Shown: piece after piece, positions 34,617 to 41,892 of the stretch
Layout of the letters: each line of letters starts with the position of its first letter
How positions within the stretch are numbered: position 1 is the stretch's first letter
Assembly (NCBI GenBank): GCA_947374535.1
Contig: CANCCJ010000012.1
Span: forward strand, 1-47,157
Length of the DNA: 47,157 nucleotides
Source of the DNA: Comamonadaceae bacterium
Lineage (GTDB): Bacteria > Pseudomonadota > Gammaproteobacteria > Burkholderiales > Burkholderiaceae
Direction of reading: 5' to 3'
Translations under genes and position numbers: made by a program
Notes under the pieces: generated by a model
The model's input: the letters and a program-made list of their open reading frames with translations, nothing else
Databases searched by the model: none
Told to the model about the DNA's origin: nothing

Positions 34617-35204
34617 ATGGCGAACCCCATGGCATCTTCCACAGATCACACACCCAAGAGCCAAGCAATCGGCCTGACCACCACTGACTATCTTTTTGTG
34701 GCATTTTTAGCTTTGGTGGTGGTTGCCGTCACTTGGCTGGGCGTCATCAACTACAAAGAAGCGCTCAAAACCGAAGTATCCAAAAGCAATGGTGAGGCTT
34801 GGGTGGCATGGTTGACCGAAACTGGCACCACACGTTTTGACGCGGCCAACCAGCACCCCGCCTGCAAAGGTGGCGTGAAACCTGCCGCTGATGCCAAACC
34901 TGGTGCGACCGGAACTTGGGGTGCTTGCTTTGCACACATCATGGAAACGACGGAGTTGAAAGACCAGATCAACCCCTTCTTCAACGAAGCACCCAAATTT
35001 GTGGCGGCCTGTGTGCCTTCTGATCGCACGGTGATGGGCGCCATCCTGTTGGAAGACTTGATGCCCACCCCTCCCGGATCAGCCACGCCTTTTGTGGCAT
35101 CTCAGTTGATCGAGGCCGACGCCATTGACTACAAGATGCAGTTGCGCTTGTCCGTTTGCGACAAAGGCGGCTATGCCATCAAAGTTGCCGAATTCGAATT
35201 TTGA
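34617..35204 (+). CDS. Unknown single-pass membrane protein with periplasmic Cys-containing domain
   Basis: 195 aa from ATG 34617; MASSTD four codons later is also possible. I do not recognise the family. Residues about 24-46 form one membrane segment (DYLFVAFLALVVVAVTWLGV), preceded by a short cytoplasmic end, so the remaining 150 residues should face the periplasm. This part contains four cysteines (HPACKGG, GACFAH, AACVPSD, SVCDKG), enough for two disulfides. It is the first gene of the channel operon, 8 nt before the first tandem-sensor channel gene. A role as accessory or sensory subunit is inferred from position only. Confidence 0.75.
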   Translation: MANPMASSTDHTPKSQAIGLTTTDYLFVAFLALVVVAVTWLGVINYKEALKTEVSKSNGEAWVAWLTETGTTRFDAANQHPACKGGVKPAADAKPGATGTWGACFAHIMETTELKDQINPFFNEAPKFVAACVPSDRTVMGAILLEDLMPTPPGSATPFVASQLIEADAIDYKMQLRLSVCDKGGYAIKVAEFEF

Positions 35205-35212
35205 GGTCTGAC

Positions 35213-36850
35213 ATGGAAAACAAACGCGACAACTTTCTAAAAGACCTCAACGTCCAAGCGATTCTTGGGCAGAACGAAGAAGCCAACATCGACCGCTCCT
35301 TGCCCATGCGCAAGTGGCTCCACGCTTGGTTGCTCGATCCAAACATCCCTGGCAACTTCCAAAAAGACCTGGACAAGTGGATCAGCTATTTGATCATCGG
35401 CAACTTGTTCAGCTTGATGTTCGAACATGTGCCCGCGGTGTACGAGCCCAACCGCGCTTGGTTTGAGTTCTTTGACATCTTTTCCGTGGCTGTGTTCACC
35501 CTCGAATACGCCTTGCGGTTTTTCCTTGCGCCTGAAGACGAAGAGTTCAAAAACCGCAAGCACGCACGTTGGAGCTTCATTTCTAGCCCTTTTGCCATCA
35601 TCGACTTCTTGGCTGTTGCGCCTTTCTATCTGAAAGCTTTCATTCCCATTGATTTGCGCGTGTTGCGATTCTTGCGACTCTTGCGAATCTTGAAGTTGTT
35701 CCGCGTCTTGATCCCAGCCATTGCTGAATTCAAAGAACTCAACAAAGAACGCACCTTCCGTCAAAAAATACACGCCTTGGTGTTCCCCAGTAACTACGGC
35801 GGCACCATGCAAAACATCTTCGAGGTGTTCATTGCTGTGTGGGTGTTGTTGTCCGTGTTGGCAGTGATTTTGGAATCCGTCAAGAGCATTCACTATGTCT
35901 TGCATCTGCAATTCGTCATCTTGGATGCCGTGGCGGTGGCCATCTTCACGGTGGAGTACTGCATGCGTCTTTACTCATGCGTCGAAGAGCCCGGTTACAA
36001 AGGTGCGCTCTTGGGTCGTATCAAACAAGCCAAATCGCCCTCCACCTTCATCGACTTCTTGGCCGTGCTGCCCTTCTTCTTGGAAGTGTTCTTGCACCAC
36101 CTGTTCGACTTGCGTTTCTTGCGGGTCTTCCGTTTGGCGCGACTGCTCAAACTCACACGCGGCAGTGATGCCACTGCCGTATTGGTCAAAGTGGTGGTGC
36201 GTGAGTGGCCTGTGATGGGTGCGGCCACCTTCATCATGATGCTGCTGTTGGTCTTGACCGCCAGCTTGGGTTACTTGTTTGAATACGACGCTCAGCCCGA
36301 CAAATTCGAAAATATTCCCACCGCCATCTATTGGGCTGTGATCACTTTGGCCTCTGTGGGCTATGGCGATATTTCGCCTGTTACCCCGATTGGCCGCGCA
36401 CTCACCAGCGTCTTGGCGCTGATGGGCATCGGCATCTTCGCCATTCCTGCCGCCTTATTGGCCTCGGCCTTCAGCGACGAATTGGTGAAAGAACGCGACC
36501 AGTTGAAAGCCAACTTATTCAGCATCCTCAAAGACGGCAACATCAGCGAATCCGAGGCGGAAATTATTCGATCAGAAGCCAAACGACTGCATTTGTCCAA
36601 CACTGAAATCAACGCACTGATTGACGTGGTGATCAAAGAGCACGAGCTGGAAGAACGTAACCCACTGCCGATTCACAAGATTGCTGAGAACCCAGCATTG
36701 GCTGTTGAGCATTACAAAGTATTACTGGGTCAGATTCGTCAACTGGGCGTGCAAACCGATGCCACTGAATTTGAAGCAGCGGCACAAAACGGTGAGCGTT
36801 TGTCAGCAAATGAAATGGCCTTGTGGCAGAAAATCCTAGGCAAAGCCTAA
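35213..36850 (+). CDS. K+ channel with two tandem voltage-sensor domains (copy 1)
   Basis: 545 aa from ATG 35213 with GAGGT upstream. First sensor: S1 55-75, S2 85-105 (TLEYALR, E98), S3 125-145 (D131), S4 148-164 with R149, R152, R155, R158, K161 and R164. Second sensor: S1 202-222, S2 233-254 (TVEYCMR, E248), S3 278-296 (D281), S4 300-316 with R301, R304, R307, R310, K313 and R316. The pore follows: S5 331-357, filter TLASVGYGD (378-386), S6 394-420. The cytoplasmic tail 421-545 holds a helical module with KDGNISESEAE and LHLSNTEI. Known bacterial Kv channels have one sensor per pore; this has two. No frameshift is visible. Confidence 0.9.
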   Translation: MENKRDNFLKDLNVQAILGQNEEANIDRSLPMRKWLHAWLLDPNIPGNFQKDLDKWISYLIIGNLFSLMFEHVPAVYEPNRAWFEFFDIFSVAVFTLEYALRFFLAPEDEEFKNRKHARWSFISSPFAIIDFLAVAPFYLKAFIPIDLRVLRFLRLLRILKLFRVLIPAIAEFKELNKERTFRQKIHALVFPSNYGGTMQNIFEVFIAVWVLLSVLAVILESVKSIHYVLHLQFVILDAVAVAIFTVEYCMRLYSCVEEPGYKGALLGRIKQAKSPSTFIDFLAVLPFFLEVFLHHLFDLRFLRVFRLARLLKLTRGSDATAVLVKVVVREWPVMGAATFIMMLLLVLTASLGYLFEYDAQPDKFENIPTAIYWAVITLASVGYGDISPVTPIGRALTSVLALMGIGIFAIPAALLASAFSDELVKERDQLKANLFSILKDGNISESEAEIIRSEAKRLHLSNTEINALIDVVIKEHELEERNPLPIHKIAENPALAVEHYKVLLGQIRQLGVQTDATEFEAAAQNGERLSANEMALWQKILGKA

Positions 36851-36962
36851 TGCGCCAAGCTTTGTAGCCTGAGCGTTCAGACTGCGGTCACACCTTCCCC
36901 GTGTGGCCGCTTTCATGTTGACTCCCCCCTCTTCTTTAATTTCATTTCATAAGACCCTTTCA

Positions 36963-37874
36963 ATGACTACAGGTTTTAAGAACACCTTGATGGAAATACT
37001 AGATGGCTCGCCCAAACATACGGCGAGTCGTTACGTGGAACTGCTCATCACCTTGGTGGTGTTGGTCAACTGTTCTGCGGTGATTCTTGATTCCGTTCCC
37101 GAGGTTCATGCGCAGTTCAAAGACTTCTTCCACGAGCTGGAGTTTTGGAGCGTGATGTTCTTCACGTTGGAATACTTCGCGCGCGTGTGGTCCTTGGGCG
37201 CCAAGTACAACCGCGATAACGGCGGTTCATGGAAAGGCCGCTTCCAATACATGTTCAGTCCGTTTGGTTTGGTGGACTTTTTTGCCACCATGCCGCATTA
37301 CATGCACATGTTCTTCCCCGCGCTCGATTTGCGCATCTTGCGCGTGTTACGCTTGCTGCGAATCTTGAAGCTCTCCAAATACAACACTGCGCTGCAAGAC
37401 TTGTTTCATGCCATTCATTCTGAACGCCAAGCGTTTGGCTCTGCGGTGTTCTTGTTGACCATCGCCACCATCGTGTCGGCGTCGCTGATGCACTTCGCTG
37501 AAGGCCATCAGCAGCCCCAATTCTTCGGCACGATTCCTCACTCCATCTACTGGTCCATCGTCACCATCACCTCGGGCTACGGCAACGTAGAGCCGATGAC
37601 CAAAGCGGGTGAGGCCATTGCCCTCATCACTGGCTTCTTGGGCGTGTGTATGGCTGCGATCATGACCGGTATCGTGGCCTCTGCTTTCTCCAACCAAGTG
37701 GCACGTAAGAAGGCGGCGTTTGAAGCCCAACTGCGTGAAGTGTTCTCGGACGGCAATATGTCGCAAGAAGAGCAAGAAACGCTCAAGCGCTTGCAAGCCC
37801 ATTACCGCCTATCGGACGAGCAAGTCGAAGCCATGATGCTTCGCGCCAAAAATAAATCATCAGCCAATGAATGA
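36963..37874 (+). CDS. Ion transport protein with one-residue-short filter (SGYGN)
   Basis: 303 aa from ATG 36963 (MTTGFKN). Standard six-segment layout: S1 23-44, S2 57-78, S3 97-117, S4 121-139 (R124, R127, R130, R133, K136, K139), S5 156-178, pore helix 190-201, S6 215-243. The filter reads TITSGYGNVEP; counted from the pore-helix Trp it is one residue shorter than TLASVGYGD and also has Asn for Asp. The tail 250-303 contains SDGNMSQEEQE and LSDEQVEAM. Whether it is K+-selective is unclear. The gene follows copy 1 by 112 nt and overlaps or nearly abuts the next gene. Confidence 0.88.
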   Translation: MTTGFKNTLMEILDGSPKHTASRYVELLITLVVLVNCSAVILDSVPEVHAQFKDFFHELEFWSVMFFTLEYFARVWSLGAKYNRDNGGSWKGRFQYMFSPFGLVDFFATMPHYMHMFFPALDLRILRVLRLLRILKLSKYNTALQDLFHAIHSERQAFGSAVFLLTIATIVSASLMHFAEGHQQPQFFGTIPHSIYWSIVTITSGYGNVEPMTKAGEAIALITGFLGVCMAAIMTGIVASAFSNQVARKKAAFEAQLREVFSDGNMSQEEQETLKRLQAHYRLSDEQVEAMMLRAKNKSSANE

Positions 37875-37881
37875 GCGCACC

Positions 37882-38838
37882 ATGACCACAGCAGCAGCTC
37901 CTAACAACACCTCGCTTCAACGCATCAAGCGCCGCACCTTTGAAATCATGGAAGGTGAAGTGCCTGACAAATACAGCCATTTCGTCGAAGTCTTCATCGC
38001 GCTACTGGTGGTAGCCAACGTGATTGGCATCATCTTGGAGTCCGTGCCCGAGATTCATGAAGCCTTCATGCACGAGTTCCATGCGTTTGACGTGTTCAGC
38101 GTTGCAGTGTTCTCCGTCGAATTCGTTTTGCGCGTTTGGTCATACAGCGAAAAGTACATCCATAGCGGCGGGACTGCGTGGGCGGGCCGCAAAGAATATG
38201 TGTTCAGCTTCTACGGCATCATTGACTTCGTCAGTACTGTGCCTTTCTATTTGCAGCTACTCATGCCTGGCGCAGATTTGCGCGTGCTGCGCATGTTCCG
38301 TTTGATGCGAATTTTCAAACTCTCGCGCTACAACAGTGCGTTTGAAGACATGGTGGCCGCCGTCAAGGCCGAGAAAGACTCTTTCTCGTCTGCTGTTTTT
38401 CTGCTGTTCATCAGCTGCTTGCTGTTCTCGTCGCTGATCTACATCATCGAAGGCCATGAGCAGCCTGAGATCTTCCCCTCTATCCCTGCTGCGATGCACT
38501 GGTTTGTCATCACCATCGTGTCGGGTTGGGGCAACGTAGACCCTATGACTTTCTTGGGATCGCTGCTGGTCATCCTCACGCAAATTCTATCGATCGCACT
38601 GGCTGCCATCTTGACCGGTGTCGTCGCTACCGCCTACACCGCTCAAGTGGAACGTCGCCAAGCCTTGTATGAAATGGAAGTGCGCTCCGCACTGGCAGAT
38701 GGCGTGGTGACCGATGAGGAACAGGCCAAACTGAAAGTGATGCAAGCCAAACTGGGCATGTCAGACGAACAAGTCGAATCCATCAAGCACCAAATGGAAG
38801 AAGAAAAACACATTTCAGCGGCTAACAAGCAAGCCTAA
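37882..38838 (+). CDS. Ion transport protein with one-residue-short filter (SGWGN)
   Basis: 318 aa from ATG 37882; an in-frame ATG at 37867 would overlap the preceding stop. Six segments: S1 33-54, S2 66-87, S3 108-127, S4 132-149 (R134, R137, R140, R143, K146, R149), S5 166-190, S6 223-253. The filter TIVSGWGNVDP has the same shortened length as its neighbour and replaces Tyr by Trp. The tail carries LADGVVTDEEQ and MSDEQVESI. Closely related to the preceding gene (shared ESVPEIH/DSVPEVH and EGH-QP segments), so it is a tandem duplicate. Confidence 0.88.
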   Translation: MTTAAAPNNTSLQRIKRRTFEIMEGEVPDKYSHFVEVFIALLVVANVIGIILESVPEIHEAFMHEFHAFDVFSVAVFSVEFVLRVWSYSEKYIHSGGTAWAGRKEYVFSFYGIIDFVSTVPFYLQLLMPGADLRVLRMFRLMRIFKLSRYNSAFEDMVAAVKAEKDSFSSAVFLLFISCLLFSSLIYIIEGHEQPEIFPSIPAAMHWFVITIVSGWGNVDPMTFLGSLLVILTQILSIALAAILTGVVATAYTAQVERRQALYEMEVRSALADGVVTDEEQAKLKVMQAKLGMSDEQVESIKHQMEEEKHISAANKQA

Positions 38839-38856
38839 TTTCAAAAGGAAACGCGC

Positions 38857-39081
38857 ATGGACAACGGTGCTTACGAAAAATACAAACAAGAGAACCCAGA
38901 CGTCTACACGCCACTGTCCACCTATGACTATGTCGACCAATTCGTGCATCAATTGACCACGACCGAATTGATCGTGTGCATCGTGGCCGGGCTGTTGGCC
39001 GTCTTTGCGCTCTACAAAATCTTTGCCAAACGCAACGACAAGAAATCAGAAAATCCAAGTGAAGATAAGGAAAAACAATGA
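38857..39081 (+). CDS. Small single-pass membrane protein, unknown
   Basis: 74 aa, with AAGGAA 8-13 nt before the ATG. Residues about 36-56 (ELIVCIVAGLLAVFALYKIF) form one membrane helix. A Tyr-rich N-terminal part (YEKYKQENPDVYTPLSTYDY) precedes it and a lysine/glutamate-rich tail follows. It overlaps the next gene by ATGA and follows the SGWGN channel by 18 nt. The size and shape suit an auxiliary subunit; I know no family for it. Confidence 0.8.
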   Translation: MDNGAYEKYKQENPDVYTPLSTYDYVDQFVHQLTTTELIVCIVAGLLAVFALYKIFAKRNDKKSENPSEDKEKQ

Positions 39082-39650
39082 GTGAAGCGCCAGAAACCGA
39101 ATTACCAGAAAAAGGCAACGATCCCTTTCGCACGCGCTGTGCCATGCTGGTGTCTACTTTGGCCATGTGTCTGGCCATTGCCAGCTTGGGCGGCAACAAC
39201 GCCTCCAAAGAAAGCATGAGCAACAACATCTTGGCTTCGAACGCGTACTCGTTTTACCAAGCCAAGAACTTGCGCCAAACCAACTACAAAATTGCCGCTG
39301 ATGACATGCGCGTGCAATTAGCCAACGACAAGCTCACGCCTGCAGCTAAGACACTGTTAGAAAAGAAACTTGGCGACTACGAAAAAAACATCGCACGCTA
39401 TGAATCCGAGCCAGAAACAGGCGACGGTAAAAAAGAGCTGCTAGAGAAAGCCAAAGAGCACGAACACGAGCGCGACATTGCACTGCGCCAAGACCCTTGG
39501 TTTGACTACGCAGAAGCCTTGCTGCAAATCGCCATTGTGCTGACCTCTGTGGCCATTTTGACTGGCGCACAAGTGCTGTTCTGGGTGCCTTGTGTCTTGG
39601 GTGTCATGGGCATCCTCTCCACCATCAACGGATTTATGTTGTTCATCTAA
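39078..39650 (+). CDS. DUF4337 family membrane protein
   Basis: 190 aa. An N-terminal helix (about 22-40, AMLVSTLAMCLAIASLGGNN) is followed by ASNAYSFYQAKNLRQTNYKI, a coiled-coil-like charged stretch (about 70-130) and two C-terminal membrane helices (148-167, 170-189). The layout and the SLGGNNASKE/SFYQAK pattern fit DUF4337, a family of unknown function. The start overlaps the 74-aa gene (ATGA). Last gene of the first channel operon. Confidence 0.85.
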   Translation: MSEAPETELPEKGNDPFRTRCAMLVSTLAMCLAIASLGGNNASKESMSNNILASNAYSFYQAKNLRQTNYKIAADDMRVQLANDKLTPAAKTLLEKKLGDYEKNIARYESEPETGDGKKELLEKAKEHEHERDIALRQDPWFDYAEALLQIAIVLTSVAILTGAQVLFWVPCVLGVMGILSTINGFMLFI

Positions 39651-39664
39651 TCGAACCCACATAA

Positions 39665-39694
39665 AAAATGCCGCTCACTGAGCGGCATTTTTAT
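39665..39694. terminator. Bidirectional terminator between convergent genes
   Basis: GCCGCTC-ACT-GAGCGGC stem (39670-39686) flanked by A and T runs on both sides. It separates the DUF4337 gene (plus) from the K+ channel gene (minus). Confidence 0.93.
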
Positions 39695-39706
39695 TGGGCG
39701 AGTGGT

Positions 39707-40738
39707 TTACAACTCTTTCGCACGATGCTTGATGTCGTCTTCCGACATCAACTCCAGCTCGTATGCACGGTGCTCTGAAATCCATTTGCGGCTCACCATC
39801 ATTCGCAAGATAGCTTCGCGTGTGGCTGGGGCTGTGTTGTCATCCGTCAGTTGTTCACCGAACAACAAAACCATGATGGTTTTGCCCACGATGTTCAACA
39901 AAATACCAAACAGTACCAAGCCCAACAACATGGTGATGGCTGCAATGAATCGTCCACCAAAGGTGAGTGGGAACATGTCGCCGTAACCCGTTGTGGTGAG
40001 CGTCACGATGCACCACCACATGGCTGCGGGAATGGACGTGTAGAAGCGCTTGTCTTCAGGAATCGGGTTGCCACTGATGGGGTCCACAGGCATGAACTTG
40101 GCTGCCTCTGGGGGTGCATCTGCTGGCAATGGGTTGGCTTGAATTTGCGCATCCAACTTGGCTTGACCCAAACTGATCGATTCAGCGGAATACAAATCGC
40201 CCTCGACGTAATACATCAAGGTACTCGAGATCATCACAACTGAGAACAAGGCGATGAAATAGATCTTGAGGTTAGTCAGAATCGGATTCGACGACTCGAG
40301 CTTTTCTTCCAACTGTTGCAAGGCAATGCGTGCCATCTTCAAGACTCGCAACACACGCACCACGCGCAGCACACGGAACACTTTGGTGCCTTGCAAGGCT
40401 GTCAAGTTCATGATGGTCAAGTAAGTTGGCAAGATCGAGATCAAGTCCACCAAACCCCAGAAGCTAAAGAAGTACTTCACACGGTCTTTGGCAAAGTACA
40501 AATTGCCGAGGTAGTCGAGCGTGAAAAACAGCACAGCCGAATATTCAACGTAGTCAAACAATTTGTCATACACGGTGGCGTAGGGCTCTACGGTTTCACC
40601 AGCCAATGACAAGCAAGAAATAAAAATCCAGAAGTTGATGATCGCCACCCAACGCGTGAAGGCATTGCTGGTGGGGTCGGTGAAGACGCGCTGAATCAAG
40701 TTGTCTGAGTTTTCTTGGTAACGCACATTTGCATGCAT
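39707..40738 (-). CDS. Voltage-gated K+ channel with long extracellular turret
   Basis: 343 aa from ATG 40738, with AAGGAAAG about 10 nt upstream. S1 28-48, S2 63-83, S3 88-110, S4 117-137 (FRVLRVVRVLRVLKMAR), S5 156-178. About 55 residues (180-234), rich in Pro and acidic residues, lie between S5 and the pore helix, much longer than usual. The filter is TLTTTGYGD (246-254), compatible with K+. S6 is 263-293. The C-terminal 45 residues lack the DG module of the four plus-strand relatives. It is the only minus-strand channel in the island. Confidence 0.9.
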   Translation of the reverse strand: MHANVRYQENSDNLIQRVFTDPTSNAFTRWVAIINFWIFISCLSLAGETVEPYATVYDKLFDYVEYSAVLFFTLDYLGNLYFAKDRVKYFFSFWGLVDLISILPTYLTIMNLTALQGTKVFRVLRVVRVLRVLKMARIALQQLEEKLESSNPILTNLKIYFIALFSVVMISSTLMYYVEGDLYSAESISLGQAKLDAQIQANPLPADAPPEAAKFMPVDPISGNPIPEDKRFYTSIPAAMWWCIVTLTTTGYGDMFPLTFGGRFIAAITMLLGLVLFGILLNIVGKTIMVLLFGEQLTDDNTAPATREAILRMMVSRKWISEHRAYELELMSEDDIKHRAKEL

Positions 40739-41076
40739 GGGTATGTCTTTCCTTATTTGTGCCAAACGGAAAATTTGGAGCAGCCATGATTTTAAGAATG
40801 ACCACAGTGCGCAACACCACCATGCATCTCATTCTGAATAATCAATAAGAATCGATTCATGCAATTGGCGAATTAAATTTACCAATCAGATGTAATTTTT
40901 TTAATTCAAAATAATTCAATAAAACAAATAAATAGATGTGGATATTTTCAAAGTTTTTGTGTGCTCGGTCACTGTGCCCCACAGCGTATCCAAGTGTGCA
41001 ACTTAGCGAAGCCAACTCAGCAATAAGGTAGAGTGGAAGGTTAACAAATATCAACCGTCAGCTCTCGGATTTAGCA
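40739..41076. other. AT-rich divergent promoter region between channel genes
   Basis: 338 nt without a credible gene. The middle (about 40840-40940) is markedly AT-rich compared with the neighbours. It contains GAATCGATTC (40849-40858), a 10-bp palindrome. Promoters for the minus-strand K+ channel gene and the plus-strand sodium channel gene must lie here, but I cannot place -35/-10 boxes with confidence. Confidence 0.6.
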
Positions 41077-41892
41077 ATGCAAATCACCACAGAAACAGCG
41101 ACATGGCGTGGCCGAATTGAACAATTCATCACCCACCACATCGTTCAAAATTTTCTCGTTTTCCTCATCGTCGTCAACGCGGCAATCTTAGGTATTGAAA
41201 CCAACCACAGCGTGATGGATGCATGGGGACATGAGCTCTTCTTGCTGGACCACACCATCTTGGCCATCTTCATCTTGGAGATCGTGCTGCTGATTGCAGC
41301 TCGCGGCTTCTCGTTCTTCAAAGACGCTTGGTGCATGTTTGACTTCATCGTGGTGGGCATCGCACTGGTGCCTGCCTCCGGATCTTTGTCTGTCTTGCGT
41401 GCGCTGCGCGTGCTGCGGGTGCTTCGTCTCATCAACAAAGTTGAGAGCATGCGCAAAGTGGTCGGTGGCTTACTCAGCTCGCTGCCAGGCTTGGGGTCGG
41501 TGTTTGGTCTGATCCTGATCATCTTTTATGTGGCCTCTGTCATTGCAACCAACCTCTTCCACAAAGACTTTCCAGATTGGTTTGGCGACTTGAGCACCAG
41601 CGCTTTCACCTTGTTCCAAGTCATGACACTCGAGAGCTGGGCTGACGGCATTGCACGCCCTGTGATGGAAATATTCCCCTATTCGTGGGTCTTCTTCATT
41701 TTCTTCATCTTGATCGCCACGTTCATCATCTTCAACTTGTTCATTGCCGTCATCGTGGACTCCATCACCGCCGACAAAGACAAAGACCATCGCGACCACC
41801 ACCATCAATTGACGGTCCAAGAAGAGTTGCAGCAGCTGCGTCGCGAACTGGCTGAGTTGCGCCAAATCATGATCGAAAAGCCCATTAGATGA
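41077..41892 (+). CDS. Bacterial voltage-gated sodium channel (NaChBac type)
   Basis: 271 aa, typical length. S1 22-41, S2 54-75, S3 84-99, S4 104-120 with R108, R111, R114 and R117, S5 138-160, pore helices around 172-200, S6 202-230. The filter FTLFQVMTLESWAD matches NaChBac (TLESWAS) and NavAb (TLESWSM), with Asp in the last position. S6 contains N220 (TFIIFNLFIAVIV). The tail has HRDHHHQ and a coiled coil (VQEELQQLRRELAELRQIM), the usual tetramer stem. It overlaps the tandem-sensor K+ channel gene by ATGA. Na+ selectivity is expected; some Ca2+ permeation is possible. Confidence 0.93.
   Translation: MQITTETATWRGRIEQFITHHIVQNFLVFLIVVNAAILGIETNHSVMDAWGHELFLLDHTILAIFILEIVLLIAARGFSFFKDAWCMFDFIVVGIALVPASGSLSVLRALRVLRVLRLINKVESMRKVVGGLLSSLPGLGSVFGLILIIFYVASVIATNLFHKDFPDWFGDLSTSAFTLFQVMTLESWADGIARPVMEIFPYSWVFFIFFILIATFIIFNLFIAVIVDSITADKDKDHRDHHHQLTVQEELQQLRRELAELRQIMIEKPIR

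Noticed and set aside
35213..36850. Tandem-sensor channel as a frameshift or assembly fusion of two genes
   Set aside because: The frame is uninterrupted, and an independent, diverged second copy with the same layout exists at 41889-43487.
40849..40858. GAATCGATTC palindrome in the channel divergent region as an operator
   Set aside because: A single 10-bp palindrome without a second copy; kept only as a remark in the intergenic entry.
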